This document shows positions 31,231-42,676 of a stretch of DNA of 64,000 nucleotides, in pieces. The notes below the pieces were generated by a model. It was not told the origin of the DNA and did no database searches. It saw only the letters and a program-made list of their open reading frames with translations. The position numbers were made by a program, and so were the translations under genes. The stretch lies in contig NZ_CP062137.1 of NCBI RefSeq assembly GCF_014843355.1, positions 930,001 to 994,000 on the forward strand, written 5' to 3'. The stretch is from Actinobacillus sp. GY-402 (lineage in GTDB: Bacteria; Pseudomonadota; Gammaproteobacteria; Enterobacterales; Pasteurellaceae). Numbering within the stretch: the first letter of the stretch is position 1; every line of letters starts with the position of its first letter.

Positions 31231-32316
31231 TTAACCGTTCACTTTACGTCTTGCCGCGACGGCATCGGAAAGTTGTTGAAGCAACAGTTCCGTATCTTCC
31301 CAACCGATACAGGCGTCGGTAATGCTTTGACCGTAAGTCAGTTCTTTGCCGGGTTGTAAATCCTGACGGCCTTCGACCAAATGGCTTTCCACCATGACGC
31401 CGAAAATTTGGGTTGAGCCGTTGGCGATTTGCTCGCTCACGTCTTTGCACACGTCCATTTGTTTTTTGAATTGTTTACTGCTGTTGGCGTGGCTGAAATC
31501 AATCATGACATGAGGAATGCGCCCGGTTTTCGCGATATTTTTACAGACTGCGGCAACGCTTTCCGCGTCATAATTAGTGCCGCGATCACCACCGCGTAAA
31601 ATGATGTGACAGTCATTATTTCCTTTGGTGGAAACAATGGCGGAATGTCCGAACTTGGTTACGGACAGAAAATGGTGAGACGCTTCTGCCGCGCCAATCG
31701 CGTCTAACGCAATTTTCACGCTTCCGTTCGTGCCGTTTTTGAAACCGACGGCGCAAGACAAGCCGGAAGCCAATTCGCGATGAACCTGAGATTCCGTGGT
31801 ACGTGCGCCGATTGCGCCCCAGCTCATGAAATCCGCCACATATTGCGGAGTAATCATATCTAAAAACTCGCCGGCGGTCGGTAACCCGAGATCATTAATA
31901 TCGGACAATAATTTGCGTCCCATGCGCAAACCGTCGTTTAGAGCATAAGTATCGTCCAGATACGGATCGTTAATTAACCCTTTCCAGCCCACCGTGGTGC
32001 GCGGTTTTTCAAAGTATACGCGCATGATGATTTCCAGCGTGTTTTTGTATTTATCACGCAACGGTTTTAAACGGTTGGCATATTCCAGCGCCGCCTTGGT
32101 GTCATGAATGGAGCAAGGACCAATCACCACAAGCAGGCGGTCGTCCTCGCCATGAATAATTTCATGGGCGTAGCGACGAGCGGTTCTGACGGTTTTAACG
32201 GCTTGTTCGCTGGCCGGATATTTTTCCAACAACGCCACCGGCGGCAGTAATTGTTCAATTTTTGCAATGCGGGTGTCATCGTTGGCAATGCGGATTTCGT
32301 TTTGTTTTTTAACCAT
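31231..32316 (-). CDS. aroG: 3-deoxy-7-phosphoheptulonate synthase (DAHP synthase, AroG type)
   Basis: First enzyme of the shikimate pathway. The ATG at 32316 (MVKKQNEIRI) is preceded by AAGAGAG at good spacing. A TTG nine bases upstream is less likely. This gives 361 residues, a class I DAHP synthase. Signatures include VVIGPCSIHDTKAALEYA, YFEKPRTTVGWKGLINDP and DFSHANSSKQ with metal ligands. A near-consensus Trp operator lies about 160 bases upstream, so this isozyme may be controlled by TrpR. The gene follows lolE but the 190-base gap and operator suggest its own promoter. Confidence 0.95.
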   Translation of the reverse strand: MVKKQNEIRIANDDTRIAKIEQLLPPVALLEKYPASEQAVKTVRTARRYAHEIIHGEDDRLLVVIGPCSIHDTKAALEYANRLKPLRDKYKNTLEIIMRVYFEKPRTTVGWKGLINDPYLDDTYALNDGLRMGRKLLSDINDLGLPTAGEFLDMITPQYVADFMSWGAIGARTTESQVHRELASGLSCAVGFKNGTNGSVKIALDAIGAAEASHHFLSVTKFGHSAIVSTKGNNDCHIILRGGDRGTNYDAESVAAVCKNIAKTGRIPHVMIDFSHANSSKQFKKQMDVCKDVSEQIANGSTQIFGVMVESHLVEGRQDLQPGKELTYGQSITDACIGWEDTELLLQQLSDAVAARRKVNG

Positions 32317-32476
32317 GATAATCAACTCTCTTACGAATCAAATTTATCAGCAATGCAGGATGGTTTGTCTGCGGCATTGCATGATGTGAAAAACCGATTT
32401 AAAAAAAATGTTCATTTTTTTGACCGCACTTTTACGGGTGCTATCGTTAAACGTCATCAATGTATCACTTATTTAT

Positions 32477-32494
32477 GCACTAGTAAACTAGTTC
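32477..32494 (-). promoter_or_regulatory. TrpR operator upstream of aroG
   Basis: GCACTAGTAAACTAGTTC matches 15 of 18 positions of the Trp repressor operator GTACTAGTTAACTAGTAC, including both CTAGT half sites. On the minus strand a possible promoter, TTTACT-N17-TACATT, overlaps it, so a bound repressor would block it. TrpR control of a DAHP synthase gene is established in E. coli (aroH). Here it is inferred. Confidence 0.75.
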
Positions 32495-32506
32495 AAAGAA
32501 TTCTCC

Positions 32507-33745
32507 CTAATATCCGCTTAAAATTTGTGCGGGCTGTAATTTCGCCGCCCGACCGGCGGGATATAAACTGGCAATCAGGCTCAGCACCAATGCCGCCGCT
32601 AAAACCAGCACGACATCCTGCCAATGCAATTCGCTCGGTAAGAAATCGACAAAATAAATACCGTCGGATAACAATTTATGGCCGATAAGTTTTTCCAGTC
32701 CTTGAATAAGTGCGGTCAGATTTAAGGCAAAAAATATGCCGAGCACGATGCCGATCAAACAACCTTTCATGCCCGCCAGTAAACCGTACCAGATAAAAAT
32801 GCGTTTAATAAAAGCGCTGTTGGCGCCCAAAGTGCGCATAATGGCGATGTCGCCCGCTTTATCCTTCACCGCCATAATCAATGTGGAAACAATGTTGAAA
32901 CAGGCTACGCCGATCACCAACACCATAGCGATATACATTACCGTGCGAATCAGTTGAATGTCGCGATACATATAACCGAATTTCGACTGCCAGTTTTGCA
33001 GATTCAACAGCTGAGGATAATCATTCAGGGAAGAATAATCCATATCCTGCATGCGGAACGGATTTTGCACTTTTATTTCCACACCCGAAACCTGATTTTC
33101 CGTCAATCCTAAAAATGCCTGCGCCTGGGCTTTAGACATTAACGCATAGCTGTGATCAAGCTGACCGTCTAAACGTAAAATACCGCTGACCTGAATGCGT
33201 TCGCGGCTGGGTTGCGCCATTTCGTCACCATTGTTCTGCGAAATTAATAAGGTGACCCAATCTCCTTCCTGCACATCCAATTCCCTGGCAATGGCATAAC
33301 CCAACACTAATCCGCCGTTTTTCTCGAAATTCGTCCATCCGTTATTCAATACGAATTTGCCCAACGAACTGACTTGGTCCTGCGTTTTTTTATCCACGCC
33401 CTTTACCTGAACCACTTTCATTTTGGCGCCGTTTTCAATTAATGCGGTAAAAGAAACAAAAGGCGAAACGCCCTGAATCTGCGGCACGGCTTGCAACCGT
33501 TTTTCCAGTAAATCCGCGTCTCGAACGCTCTGTTCGTCGGCGGCGGTAATTTCCCCATGAGGAACCACCGCTAAAATCCGGTTATTGAGTTCGCGTTCAA
33601 AGCCGTTCATCGCACTCAAACCCAAAATCAGCACCATCACGCCCAAGGCAATGCCCAAGGTGGAAAAAAAGGAAATCAAAGAAACCAATCGATTCTTCTG
33701 TTTAGCCCGCTGATAGCGCCAGCTGATAAAAAATGGGGTGTTCAT
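32507..33745 (-). CDS. lolE: Lipoprotein-releasing system transmembrane protein LolE
   Basis: Inner-membrane subunit of LolCDE, which lifts outer-membrane lipoproteins to LolA. The 412 residues show one N-terminal helix (residues about 22-45), a large periplasmic domain (about 50-265) and three C-terminal helices, the FtsX/MacB-like layout. The start TPFFISWRYQRAKQKNRLVS and the C-terminal PAGRAAKLQPAQILSGY are typical. It is the last gene of lolC-lolD-lolE, starting 3 bases after lolD. LolE versus LolC is assigned by operon order. Confidence 0.92.
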   Translation of the reverse strand: MNTPFFISWRYQRAKQKNRLVSLISFFSTLGIALGVMVLILGLSAMNGFERELNNRILAVVPHGEITAADEQSVRDADLLEKRLQAVPQIQGVSPFVSFTALIENGAKMKVVQVKGVDKKTQDQVSSLGKFVLNNGWTNFEKNGGLVLGYAIARELDVQEGDWVTLLISQNNGDEMAQPSRERIQVSGILRLDGQLDHSYALMSKAQAQAFLGLTENQVSGVEIKVQNPFRMQDMDYSSLNDYPQLLNLQNWQSKFGYMYRDIQLIRTVMYIAMVLVIGVACFNIVSTLIMAVKDKAGDIAIMRTLGANSAFIKRIFIWYGLLAGMKGCLIGIVLGIFFALNLTALIQGLEKLIGHKLLSDGIYFVDFLPSELHWQDVVLVLAAALVLSLIASLYPAGRAAKLQPAQILSGY

Positions 33746-33748
33746 CCG

Positions 33749-34432
33749 TTATGACTCCGCGCGCAATACGCCGTCCTGCATAATCATGCGACGCTGTAAT
33801 TTTTCCGCCAGCTGCAAATCATGGGTAACCAATAAAAATGCAATACCTTGTTCTCGGTTAAGTTGTTGAATCAGTTCGAAAATACTTTCCGTGGTTTTGC
33901 GATCCAAATTCCCCGTCGGTTCGTCCGCTAACACTAACGCAGGGTTATTCACCAACGCCCGGGCTATCGCCACCCGCTGCCGTTCGCCGCCGGAAAGTGC
34001 GGACGGTTTATGAGAAATTCTGTGTGATAATCCCACCGACTGCAGCATTTTTTCAGCGCGATCGCGGGCTTCCGTTTTATTTCGGTTAGCGATCAACATC
34101 GGCATTAACACGTTTTCCAATGCGGTAAAATCCGCCATCAAATGATGAAATTGGTACACGAAGCCAAGGTATTGATTGCGCAATTTGGCTAATTGATCCG
34201 GCGTCGCTTTTTGTAAGGACTGACCTTTAATGAACACCTCTCCGCCGGTGGGCTGATCAAGCCCGCCCAAAGTGTGTAATAAAGTACTTTTGCCCGACCC
34301 CGAACTGCCGACAATCGCTACCAATTCTTTTTCATCCAAAGAAAAAGACACGTCTTTCAGCACTTGGGTTTGAGTCGTGCCTTCGGTGTAATATTTGGTG
34401 ATATTTTTGCAGTTTAATAATGTATTGTTCAT
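33749..34432 (-). CDS. lolD: Lipoprotein-releasing ABC transporter ATPase LolD
   Basis: ATPase of LolCDE. The 227 residues form a complete ABC domain: Walker [18 protein letters not shown]-loop YQFHHLM, signature [16 protein letters not shown], Walker [14 protein letters not shown] and the switch histidine in LLVTHDLQ. The family tends to retain [10 protein letters not shown] after Walker A, as here. Lies between the two permease genes, 96 bases after lolC. Confidence 0.96.
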   Translation of the reverse strand: MNNTLLNCKNITKYYTEGTTQTQVLKDVSFSLDEKELVAIVGSSGSGKSTLLHTLGGLDQPTGGEVFIKGQSLQKATPDQLAKLRNQYLGFVYQFHHLMADFTALENVLMPMLIANRNKTEARDRAEKMLQSVGLSHRISHKPSALSGGERQRVAIARALVNNPALVLADEPTGNLDRKTTESIFELIQQLNREQGIAFLLVTHDLQLAEKLQRRMIMQDGVLRAES

Positions 34433-34528
34433 TTTATTTTCTATTTAATCCCAATCGAATTTCGCCGACGGTGGCTGAGTTTTATACATTGGACGGATAT
34501 TCAAAAACATGTCAATTTTTGACCGCAC

Positions 34529-35746
34529 TTATTCATACCGAAGCGCTTCCGCAGGTTCGACCTTACTTGCGCGATACGCCGGATAAATGGTCGACAATAA
34601 CGCCAATCCCAAAGAAAATGCGACGATAACCGTCACTTGCGTTATGCTGATTTCCGTCGGTAAAAATACGCCCGTCGGATTGATGAAATTTAAAATCGTA
34701 TCAAGATTCAAAGTAATAAGTCCGCCTAAAACGGCGCCGATAACGGTTCCGACCGCTCCGACAAGCAAACCCTGTAAGATAAAAATCCAACGCACCTGAC
34801 GTTTAGTTAAGCCCTGAGTCTGTAAAATAGCGATTTCGCCCTGTTTGTCTATCACCATCAGGCTGAGCGATGTAATGATATTTGACACCGCAACCACGAT
34901 AATCAGGCTAATCAATAAGCCCATCATATTTTTTTCCATGCGCACCGCCTGGAAAAATTCGCCTTTTTGTGTACGCCAATCGACGATTTTCCATTGATTT
35001 TCAGGGAAAATTCGGGGTAATTCGGTAATTTGGAACGGATCTTTTAAGAACAAACGCATGCCCTGCACTTCCTCCGGTTTAATCCGCATTAAACGTCCGA
35101 TGTCCGCAATATTGGCGAAACTTTCGAAGCCCGACACTTCGTTTTCCGCAAAATAAATCTCGCTTACCCTAAATAAACGCTGCGCCGGCACGCGTCCGAA
35201 AGGCGTATATTGACTATTCTCGGTTAACATCAACCGCACTTTATCGCCGATTTCGACCTTTAATTTTTTCGCCAGTTGCGAACCGATAATCAGCTTAAAT
35301 TCGCCTTCGGGCAGCAGGCTGTCGAATTGCGTTTTATTCAGGTATGACAACAGTTTATCGTCGGTCGGACTTTGCACGCCGATGACTTGTCCGGCGCTGA
35401 CGCCGTTTACCGTTTGATAAATAACATTGGTGGTGTTAATCAAAGTGACGTTTTGCAGAATATTTTTATTTTCTGACAAATATGCCCGAAACGTTTCATT
35501 CCGGTTTTCCTTACGCGGAATGCGCGCTTCGTCCTTTGGCATCACAATCGCATGGGGAATGTCGGACAACACTTGTTTTTTCTGGTACTGTTCCAAACCG
35601 TTCATCACCGAAAGCACGATAATCAACGCCATCACGCCCAGCACAATGCCGGCGCTGGCTAAATTCGTGACTAAACGGCCGAAACGATCCGCACTTTTCG
35701 CCCGCCAATAACGTAAAGCGATAAAAAGAGAAATGCCTAAATTCAT
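34529..35746 (-). CDS. lolC: Lipoprotein-releasing system transmembrane protein LolC
   Basis: The other membrane subunit of LolCDE, which contacts LolA. The 405 residues have the same layout as LolE: first helix near 25-48 (IVLGVMALIIVLSVMNG), periplasmic domain, and three C-terminal helices ending YPAYRASKVEPAEALRYE. Its ATG overlaps the stop codon of the upstream hydroxyacid dehydrogenase by one base (TAATG), so the dehydrogenase leads the operon. Confidence 0.92.
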   Translation of the reverse strand: MNLGISLFIALRYWRAKSADRFGRLVTNLASAGIVLGVMALIIVLSVMNGLEQYQKKQVLSDIPHAIVMPKDEARIPRKENRNETFRAYLSENKNILQNVTLINTTNVIYQTVNGVSAGQVIGVQSPTDDKLLSYLNKTQFDSLLPEGEFKLIIGSQLAKKLKVEIGDKVRLMLTENSQYTPFGRVPAQRLFRVSEIYFAENEVSGFESFANIADIGRLMRIKPEEVQGMRLFLKDPFQITELPRIFPENQWKIVDWRTQKGEFFQAVRMEKNMMGLLISLIIVVAVSNIITSLSLMVIDKQGEIAILQTQGLTKRQVRWIFILQGLLVGAVGTVIGAVLGGLITLNLDTILNFINPTGVFLPTEISITQVTVIVAFSLGLALLSTIYPAYRASKVEPAEALRYE

Positions 35747-36687
35747 TATTTCCCTGTTCTAAAAAACTCTTCTAAATTTTCCCGCACTTTGTTAACCAAG
35801 ATCGTCACGGCGCTGTCGGACGCCCAGGCAACATGCGGCGTAACGATTAAATTCGGTAAGATTTTCGCGGCAACCATCAACGGATTATCCTTTTCCGGCG
35901 GTTCTTTCGCCAGCACATCCAACGCCGCCCCGGCCAGTTTTCCCGTTTGCAGCGCATCCAATAAAGCCTGTTCATCCACTAAAGGGCCTCGGCCCGTGTT
36001 AATCAAAAACGCACTCGGTTTAAAATGTGACAGGGTTTCCCGATTAATCAGGTTTTCAGTTTCCGAAGTTAACGGACAATGCAACGTGACAATATCCGAT
36101 TGCGCCAACACATCGAAAAACGGCGTGTAACCTTCACGGCAAACGGCGGCGTTTTTATGTTCCGCATAAAGCACACGCATGCCTAAAGCTTCGGCTAATC
36201 TTCCGACTTCGGAACCTAAATTGCCTTTGCCGACCACACCCAACGTGGCGCCGCGTATATCTTGCATCGGATAATCGAAATAGCAAAATTGTTTGCTGTT
36301 CGCCCATTTGCCTTCCAGCTGATCGCGATACCACAAATGCAGGCTGTGCTTTAAAGAAAAAATCAAACCCAGCACATGTTCCGGCACGGTAACGGAGGAA
36401 TAACCGGCGACATTTTTTACCACGATACCCAATTCTTTGACCGCCGCCAAATCAATATTGTTCGTTCCCGTCGCCGTTAAGGCAATCAGCTTTAATTGAG
36501 GCAATCGTTGTAGTAATTCGCGTTTAAACACCACTTTGCTGGTAATGATAATATCCGCGTCTTTGGCGCGTTCGAACGTCTGTTCCGCCGCAGTCGTTTC
36601 ATATTCCACCCATTCGTGGGGAAAATCCGGCCGCGGAATGGGCAGGTGCTTAGGCAACGCCGTGCTGTCAAGAAACACGATTTTCAT
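35746..36687 (-). CDS. D-isomer-specific 2-hydroxyacid dehydrogenase
   Basis: NAD(P)-linked reductase of 2-oxoacids. The ATG at 36687 (MKIVFLDSTAL) has an ideal GGAGAAAAG site. The open frame runs 16 codons further upstream without support. The 313 residues show the nucleotide-binding GVVGKGNLGSEVGRLAEALG near 148-168, the catalytic Arg region INTGRGPLVDE, glutamate in AKEPPEKDNPL and histidine in TPHVAWAS. It resembles glycerate/hydroxypyruvate reductase-like members; substrate is not determined. In Haemophilus the same gene sits next to lolC, and here the two overlap by one base. Confidence 0.88.
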   Translation of the reverse strand: MKIVFLDSTALPKHLPIPRPDFPHEWVEYETTAAEQTFERAKDADIIITSKVVFKRELLQRLPQLKLIALTATGTNNIDLAAVKELGIVVKNVAGYSSVTVPEHVLGLIFSLKHSLHLWYRDQLEGKWANSKQFCYFDYPMQDIRGATLGVVGKGNLGSEVGRLAEALGMRVLYAEHKNAAVCREGYTPFFDVLAQSDIVTLHCPLTSETENLINRETLSHFKPSAFLINTGRGPLVDEQALLDALQTGKLAGAALDVLAKEPPEKDNPLMVAAKILPNLIVTPHVAWASDSAVTILVNKVRENLEEFFRTGK

Positions 36688-36732
36688 GCTTTTCTCCTTG
36701 GCTTCAAGATTGTAGCCGGAATTCGATAAAGG

Positions 36733-36776
36733 CAAAGTGCGGTCAAAAAAACAGTGAAAATTTTGACCGCACTTTG
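36733..36776 (-). terminator. USS-pair terminator after kdsA
   Basis: CAAAGTGCGGTCAAAA (36733-36748) and its complement (36761-36776): a 16-bp stem with a 12-base loop, directly after the kdsA stop on the minus strand. Confidence 0.8.
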
Positions 36777-36779
36777 AGG

Positions 36780-38487
<1,708 letters not shown>

Positions 38488-38497
38488 CAATCTTCTT

Positions 38498-39358
38498 TTA
38501 TCTTAATTTTGCTAAAGTCACCCGTTCATTGTCGCCATAATCTTTCATCGTTGCAACCTTTTCCCATAAATTCTCAGCAAAAATCGCCCGCACTTTTTCA
38601 CCTTGTTGCCAACCGTGTTCAAGCAATAACCAACCTTGCGGATTTAAATAATGCGGCGCCCGTTCGATAATATGGCGCAAATCCGCGTACCCCTGATCTT
38701 CGGCAATCAAGGCGGACAAAGGTTCAAAGCGCACATCGCCTTGCGTTAAATGTTCGTCTGCCGGATCAATATAAGGCGGATTGCTGACAATCAGATCGAA
38801 TTTCCCGTTTACATTGTCAAACCACGAACTTTGGTAAAATTCCACATCGTTCAACTGATTACGCACCGCGTTCCGCTGCGCCAACGCCACTGCCTCCGGC
38901 ATCAAATCTACGCCGAAAATCCGATATTTTTGACCGCGCTTTTTCAACTCTTTTGCCAGCGAAAGCGCAATCGCGCCCGTGCCCGTGCCTAAATCCAAAA
39001 TCGCCACGCCGTCTTTAGACGGCATGCGCGCCAACGCCTGTTCCACCAATATTTCCGTATCCGGGCGAGGAATCAGCGTATGCGGCGACACTTCTAAATT
39101 CAGCGTCCAGAATTCCGTTTCGCCCAAAACATAGGCAATGGGTTCGCCCGCCGCCCGACGGGTTAAAAGTGCGGTCAAATTTTGCAACGTTTTTTCATCC
39201 AGTTGCGTATCGGAAAACGCCATAATTTGCGACTTCGATTTTTTCACCGCCGCTTGCAACAGCCAGTTCGCATCGAGTCCGGCATTAAGATGAGGATCGT
39301 TTTTCAGATTTTGTGATAAAAATTGGCTTGCATAAGCAAGCCAGTCTGCATAATTCAT
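38498..39358 (-). CDS. prmC: Release factor glutamine methyltransferase PrmC
   Basis: Methylates the GGQ glutamine of peptide chain release factors using SAM. The ATG at 39358 (MNYADWLAYA) gives 286 residues. The open frame runs 16 codons upstream into the RDD gene from a TTG, which I reject. Signatures are the SAM-binding ILDLGTGTGAIALSLA and the catalytic NPPY in VSNPPYIDPADEH. It lies four bases after the RDD gene and is co-oriented with prfA, whose product is its substrate. A USS core lies near 39166. Confidence 0.95.
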   Translation of the reverse strand: MNYADWLAYASQFLSQNLKNDPHLNAGLDANWLLQAAVKKSKSQIMAFSDTQLDEKTLQNLTALLTRRAAGEPIAYVLGETEFWTLNLEVSPHTLIPRPDTEILVEQALARMPSKDGVAILDLGTGTGAIALSLAKELKKRGQKYRIFGVDLMPEAVALAQRNAVRNQLNDVEFYQSSWFDNVNGKFDLIVSNPPYIDPADEHLTQGDVRFEPLSALIAEDQGYADLRHIIERAPHYLNPQGWLLLEHGWQQGEKVRAIFAENLWEKVATMKDYGDNERVTLAKLR

Positions 39359-39362
39359 GGGA

Positions 39363-39824
39363 TTAATCGATTTTAACGACGACGGTTGAAAACATGAGAT
39401 CCACAAAAGAGCGGCGTTCTTTATTGATAAAGGCGCAAATCGCGCTAAAAATAGTCAGGGAAAGCACGCCTAACACGCATTCAACGCCTTCGCGAAAGAT
39501 ATAGCGATCCAACGGTAACGGCTGATAAGTTGTGTAGTCAATCACTTTAATGCCTAAAAAACGCTTGCCGATTGTTTGTTGATAGGTTTTCATGTACCAA
39601 ATCTGCAAGGCAAGATAACCGACAACAGCCGCCGCCAATAAAATACCGGTCGGATCGATAGATCCGACGCCGGTAAATACCGCCAGAATGACACTGTTTA
39701 TCAATGACGCTATCCAGCGTTTAAAACGGCTGGCTAACGGAATATTGCCGTTTATCGTGGTAAACGTCGCGGTAAAAGTTGCGTCTTTTTGGGAATTATC
39801 GGGTTTGTCCAATTCAAACGACAT
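39363..39824 (-). CDS. RDD family membrane protein
   Basis: A 153-residue protein with three hydrophobic segments (about 38-60, 62-82 and 118-140). The RDD-domain motif is modified: the first helix is preceded by SRFKRWIASLINSVIL, where the aspartates of the name are replaced by A and N. The cytoplasmic loop QTIGKRFLGIKVID is typical of the family. Function unknown. It stands between prfA and prmC, a conserved location in Pasteurellaceae. Confidence 0.8.
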   Translation of the reverse strand: MSFELDKPDNSQKDATFTATFTTINGNIPLASRFKRWIASLINSVILAVFTGVGSIDPTGILLAAAVVGYLALQIWYMKTYQQTIGKRFLGIKVIDYTTYQPLPLDRYIFREGVECVLGVLSLTIFSAICAFINKERRSFVDLMFSTVVVKID

Positions 39825-39889
39825 AAAAAATTCTCGACATTAAGGTTTCAACGAAGCGAATCCATAAATCCGCCCGCGATGAAACCGGA

Positions 39890-40972
39890 TTAATTACTTT
39901 CCGACAACGCCGCCAACTGATCCGCCTGATATTCGGTGATAATCGGTTGAATCAGTTCATCGATTTTGCCGTTCATCACTTCATCCAAACGATAAACCGT
40001 GAGGTTAATACGATGATCGGTCACACGACCTTGCGGGTAGTTGTAAGTGCGGATTTTGTCCGAACGGTCGCCGGAACCCAGCAAGTTACGGCGGGTGTCC
40101 GCCTGTTCCTGAGCTTGTTTTTCCTGTTCCGCCTGAGCAATGCGCGAAGCCAATACGGACATGGCTTTCGCCTTATTTTTGTGTTGCGAACGTTCGTCCT
40201 GACATTCCACTACAATGCCGGTGGGAATATGGGTGATTCGCACGGCGGAATCCGTGGTGTTAACATGCTGACCGCCGGCACCGGACGAACGATAAGTGTC
40301 AATCCGTAAATCCGCCGGATTGATTTCCGGCAGTTCGGTTTCCGGCAATTCCGGCATTACCGCCACCGTACAGGCGGAAGTGTGAATTCGTCCCTGGCTT
40401 TCGGTTTTCGGTACGCGTTGTACGCGATGACCGCCGGATTCGAATTTTAACTGTCCGTACACGCCTTCGCCAATCACTTTAACAATAATTTCTTTATAAC
40501 CGCCCTGTTCGCTTTCATTTGCGCTCAGGGTTTCAATGCGCCAGCGTTTGCTTTCCGCATAACGGCTGTACATACGGAATAAATCTCCGGCAAAAATCCC
40601 CGCTTCGTCCCCGCCGGTACCGGCGCGGATTTCTAAATAAGCGTTATAGTCGTCATGCGGATCTTTCGGTAATAATAAAATTTGCAACTGCTGTTCAAGC
40701 CGTTCGATTTCCGCTTTGTTTTGTTCGATTTCTTCCTGCGCCATATCTTTCATATCAGGATCCTCAAGCAGAAGCTGCGCGTCTTCAATATCCTGATTCA
40801 GTTTTTTCCAACGGGTAAACGTGCCGACCACTTCTTCAAGTTGGGCATATTCTTTGGAATAAGCGCGAAATTTATCCTGATCGTTAATGACTGACGCCTC
40901 TCCCAATAACGCCTGAAGTTCTTCATGGCGTTCCGCAAGGCTGTCCAATTTGCTGATAATACTGTCTTTCAT
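39890..40972 (-). CDS. prfA: Peptide chain release factor 1
   Basis: Terminates translation at UAA and UAG. The 360 residues match E. coli RF1. The codon-recognition PxT segment lies in the middle domain (the [10 protein letters not shown] area is a linker, [10 protein letters not shown]). The GGQ motif is [18 protein letters not shown] near 230-245. The first gene of the prfA-RDD-prmC-sirB1-kdsA series, divergent from sixA. Confidence 0.97.
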   Translation of the reverse strand: MKDSIISKLDSLAERHEELQALLGEASVINDQDKFRAYSKEYAQLEEVVGTFTRWKKLNQDIEDAQLLLEDPDMKDMAQEEIEQNKAEIERLEQQLQILLLPKDPHDDYNAYLEIRAGTGGDEAGIFAGDLFRMYSRYAESKRWRIETLSANESEQGGYKEIIVKVIGEGVYGQLKFESGGHRVQRVPKTESQGRIHTSACTVAVMPELPETELPEINPADLRIDTYRSSGAGGQHVNTTDSAVRITHIPTGIVVECQDERSQHKNKAKAMSVLASRIAQAEQEKQAQEQADTRRNLLGSGDRSDKIRTYNYPQGRVTDHRINLTVYRLDEVMNGKIDELIQPIITEYQADQLAALSESN

Positions 40973-41099
40973 TGTTATTTTTCGTTTCCGTGGGCAATAA
41001 AAAATCGCTGCATTCTAGCATAAAAATCGCGATAAATGCATTGCTTTTCCTTGCGAAGTCCTTTAGATTATCGCCAAATTTTCTACACAGGATGTTACT

Positions 41100-41567
41100 A
41101 TGAGAATTATCGTTATGCGCCACGGTGAAGCGGAAATGCTGGCACCTTCCGATAAAGACCGACATTTGACTCAGTTTGGTAAAACCAGTTCCTTTCAGCA
41201 AAGTCAATGGTTAAAAACTTGGCTAAATTCTACCGCACTTGATAAAGTCATTGTCAGCCCTTATGCACGCGCGCTGGAAACGTTTGAGCAAATTAATGCC
41301 GCCTTCGGACAAAGTTTAACGAGCCGCGCCGAAACCTGGGACGCCATCACGCCTTACGGCAACACGGATTTGGTGCGTAATTATCTGGAAACGCTGGCGG
41401 AAGATCAGGAAGACGCCAGCATTTTACTGGTTTCCCACTTACCGCTGGTGGGCGAAATCGTCACGGAATTTTGCGGACGAAACACCGTCAGTTTTCACCC
41501 CGCCACCATCGCCTGCATTGACTGGGACGGCGAAACGGGCAAAGTGATTGAAATTAAATATCCTTAA
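41100..41567 (+). CDS. sixA: Phosphohistidine phosphatase SixA
   Basis: Removes phosphate from histidine residues (in E. coli on ArcB and on the nitrogen PTS protein NPr). The 155 residues match SixA. The catalytic RHG motif is at the N-terminus (MRIIVMRHGEAEM, His8), the second histidine is in LLVSHLPLVGEIV, and SPYARALETF is the family arginine motif. Single gene between divergent prfA and convergent dhaM, ended by its own terminator. Confidence 0.94.
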   Translation: MRIIVMRHGEAEMLAPSDKDRHLTQFGKTSSFQQSQWLKTWLNSTALDKVIVSPYARALETFEQINAAFGQSLTSRAETWDAITPYGNTDLVRNYLETLAEDQEDASILLVSHLPLVGEIVTEFCGRNTVSFHPATIACIDWDGETGKVIEIKYP

Positions 41568-41588
41568 TTCGGAATGAATTAATGAAAC

Positions 41589-41614
41589 AAAAGGACGGAA
41601 TTAACCGTCCTTTT
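41589..41614 (+). terminator. Terminator after sixA
   Basis: AAAAGGACGG (41589-41598) and CCGTCCTTTT (41605-41614), six-base loop, followed by CTGTTTTTA. Not a USS pair. Confidence 0.8.
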
Positions 41615-41635
41615 CTGTTTTTATCTTTGAACTTG

Positions 41636-42046
41636 TTAGTTATGTTCTTGCTGCCGTTTTAATTCCGCTGCGGAATCGGCTTCCGCCAGTACGGTAGCTA
41701 AATTGTCACCGCCGGACGCCGAAACGGCAGCCGCAAAGGCACCTTCAACCAGAGGCGCATAGCTGATAACAACGTGCCGCGCCATTTCCGGGTCCAATAA
41801 ATCTATCGCGGTTTCGGCGCTGAGAATCGCGCTGCCGAGATCCACCAGCACCACGACGCCGTCGGGCGAATAAACATACTCAATCGCCGACATAATGCGG
41901 ACGGCATCCGTGCCGATAGGATTTTCCGCATCATCAATGCCCGCGGCGACCGCAATTTTACAATCGCCTTGCGTCATTTGATGCAAAATTTCCGCTAATC
42001 CCTCGCCTAACTTCGCACTATGAGAAACCAAGACCAAACTGACCAT
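41636..42046 (-). CDS. dhaM: Dihydroxyacetone kinase phosphotransferase subunit DhaM (IIA domain only)
   Basis: Passes phosphate from the PTS to the ADP bound on DhaL. The 136 residues make up a single EIIA-mannose-like domain with the phospho-acceptor histidine in LVSHSAKLGEG near the start. E. coli DhaM is much longer (472 residues) because HPr-like and EI-like domains follow. Here they are missing, as in the short DhaM of Firmicutes, so phosphate must come from the general HPr. Last gene of dhaK-dhaL-dhaM. Confidence 0.93.
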   Translation of the reverse strand: MVSLVLVSHSAKLGEGLAEILHQMTQGDCKIAVAAGIDDAENPIGTDAVRIMSAIEYVYSPDGVVVLVDLGSAILSAETAIDLLDPEMARHVVISYAPLVEGAFAAAVSASGGDNLATVLAEADSAAELKRQQEHN

Positions 42047-42047
42047 A

Positions 42048-42674
42048 TTATTCTCCTTTCACGGCATCCGCTAAGGCTTTGATGATGAGCATGCTGGACG
42101 TCGCGCCCGGATCCGCATGCCCCGCACTGCGTTCGCCCAAATAACTCGCGCGCCCTTTTTTCGCCACTAACGGAATGGTTGCGGTAACGGATTCTTCCGC
42201 TTTTTTGACCGCACTTTCAAGCAATGGCACTTCGGGTTGGTTTTTGTTCGCTTCTAATTCGGCGATAACCGGCAACCAAACGTCGCACATGGTTTTGTCG
42301 CCTAATTCCGCCCGACCGCGGCTGATAATGCCTTCCACTCCGCTTTTTAATAAGGCGATGAGTTCTTCCGCAGAAACTTCCTCTTTTCCGACCGCACTTT
42401 GCGACCCTTTGATGAAAAAAGTGCCGTATAACGGACCGCTGGCGCCGCCCACTTGGGAGAGCAACGTCATGCCCACGGTTTTCAGCACGGTGCCAATATC
42501 TTTATCCGCCACCGTGGCGACTTTTTCAGCGGCTTTACTGAAACCGCGCTGCATATTTAAGCCGTGATCGCCGTCACCGATTTCGGTATCAAGCTGCGTC
42601 AGATAATCCCGCTGTTCGTTCATCGCCTGCCGACAATTTTCCAGCCATCGTAAAATTTGCGCTTTGCCGATCAT
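42048..42674 (-). CDS. dhaL: Dihydroxyacetone kinase ADP-binding subunit DhaL
   Basis: Carries a tightly bound ADP that is phosphorylated by DhaM and donates phosphate to dihydroxyacetone on DhaK. The ATG at 42674 (MIGKAQILRW) follows a GGGAGAA site and gives 208 residues, the usual length. The frame is open 16 codons further into dhaK and is rejected. The magnesium-aspartate motif is DTEIGDGDHGLNMQRG. Starts two bases after dhaK and ends one base before dhaM. Confidence 0.95.
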   Translation of the reverse strand: MIGKAQILRWLENCRQAMNEQRDYLTQLDTEIGDGDHGLNMQRGFSKAAEKVATVADKDIGTVLKTVGMTLLSQVGGASGPLYGTFFIKGSQSAVGKEEVSAEELIALLKSGVEGIISRGRAELGDKTMCDVWLPVIAELEANKNQPEVPLLESAVKKAEESVTATIPLVAKKGRASYLGERSAGHADPGATSSMLIIKALADAVKGE

Positions 42675-42676
42675 AC

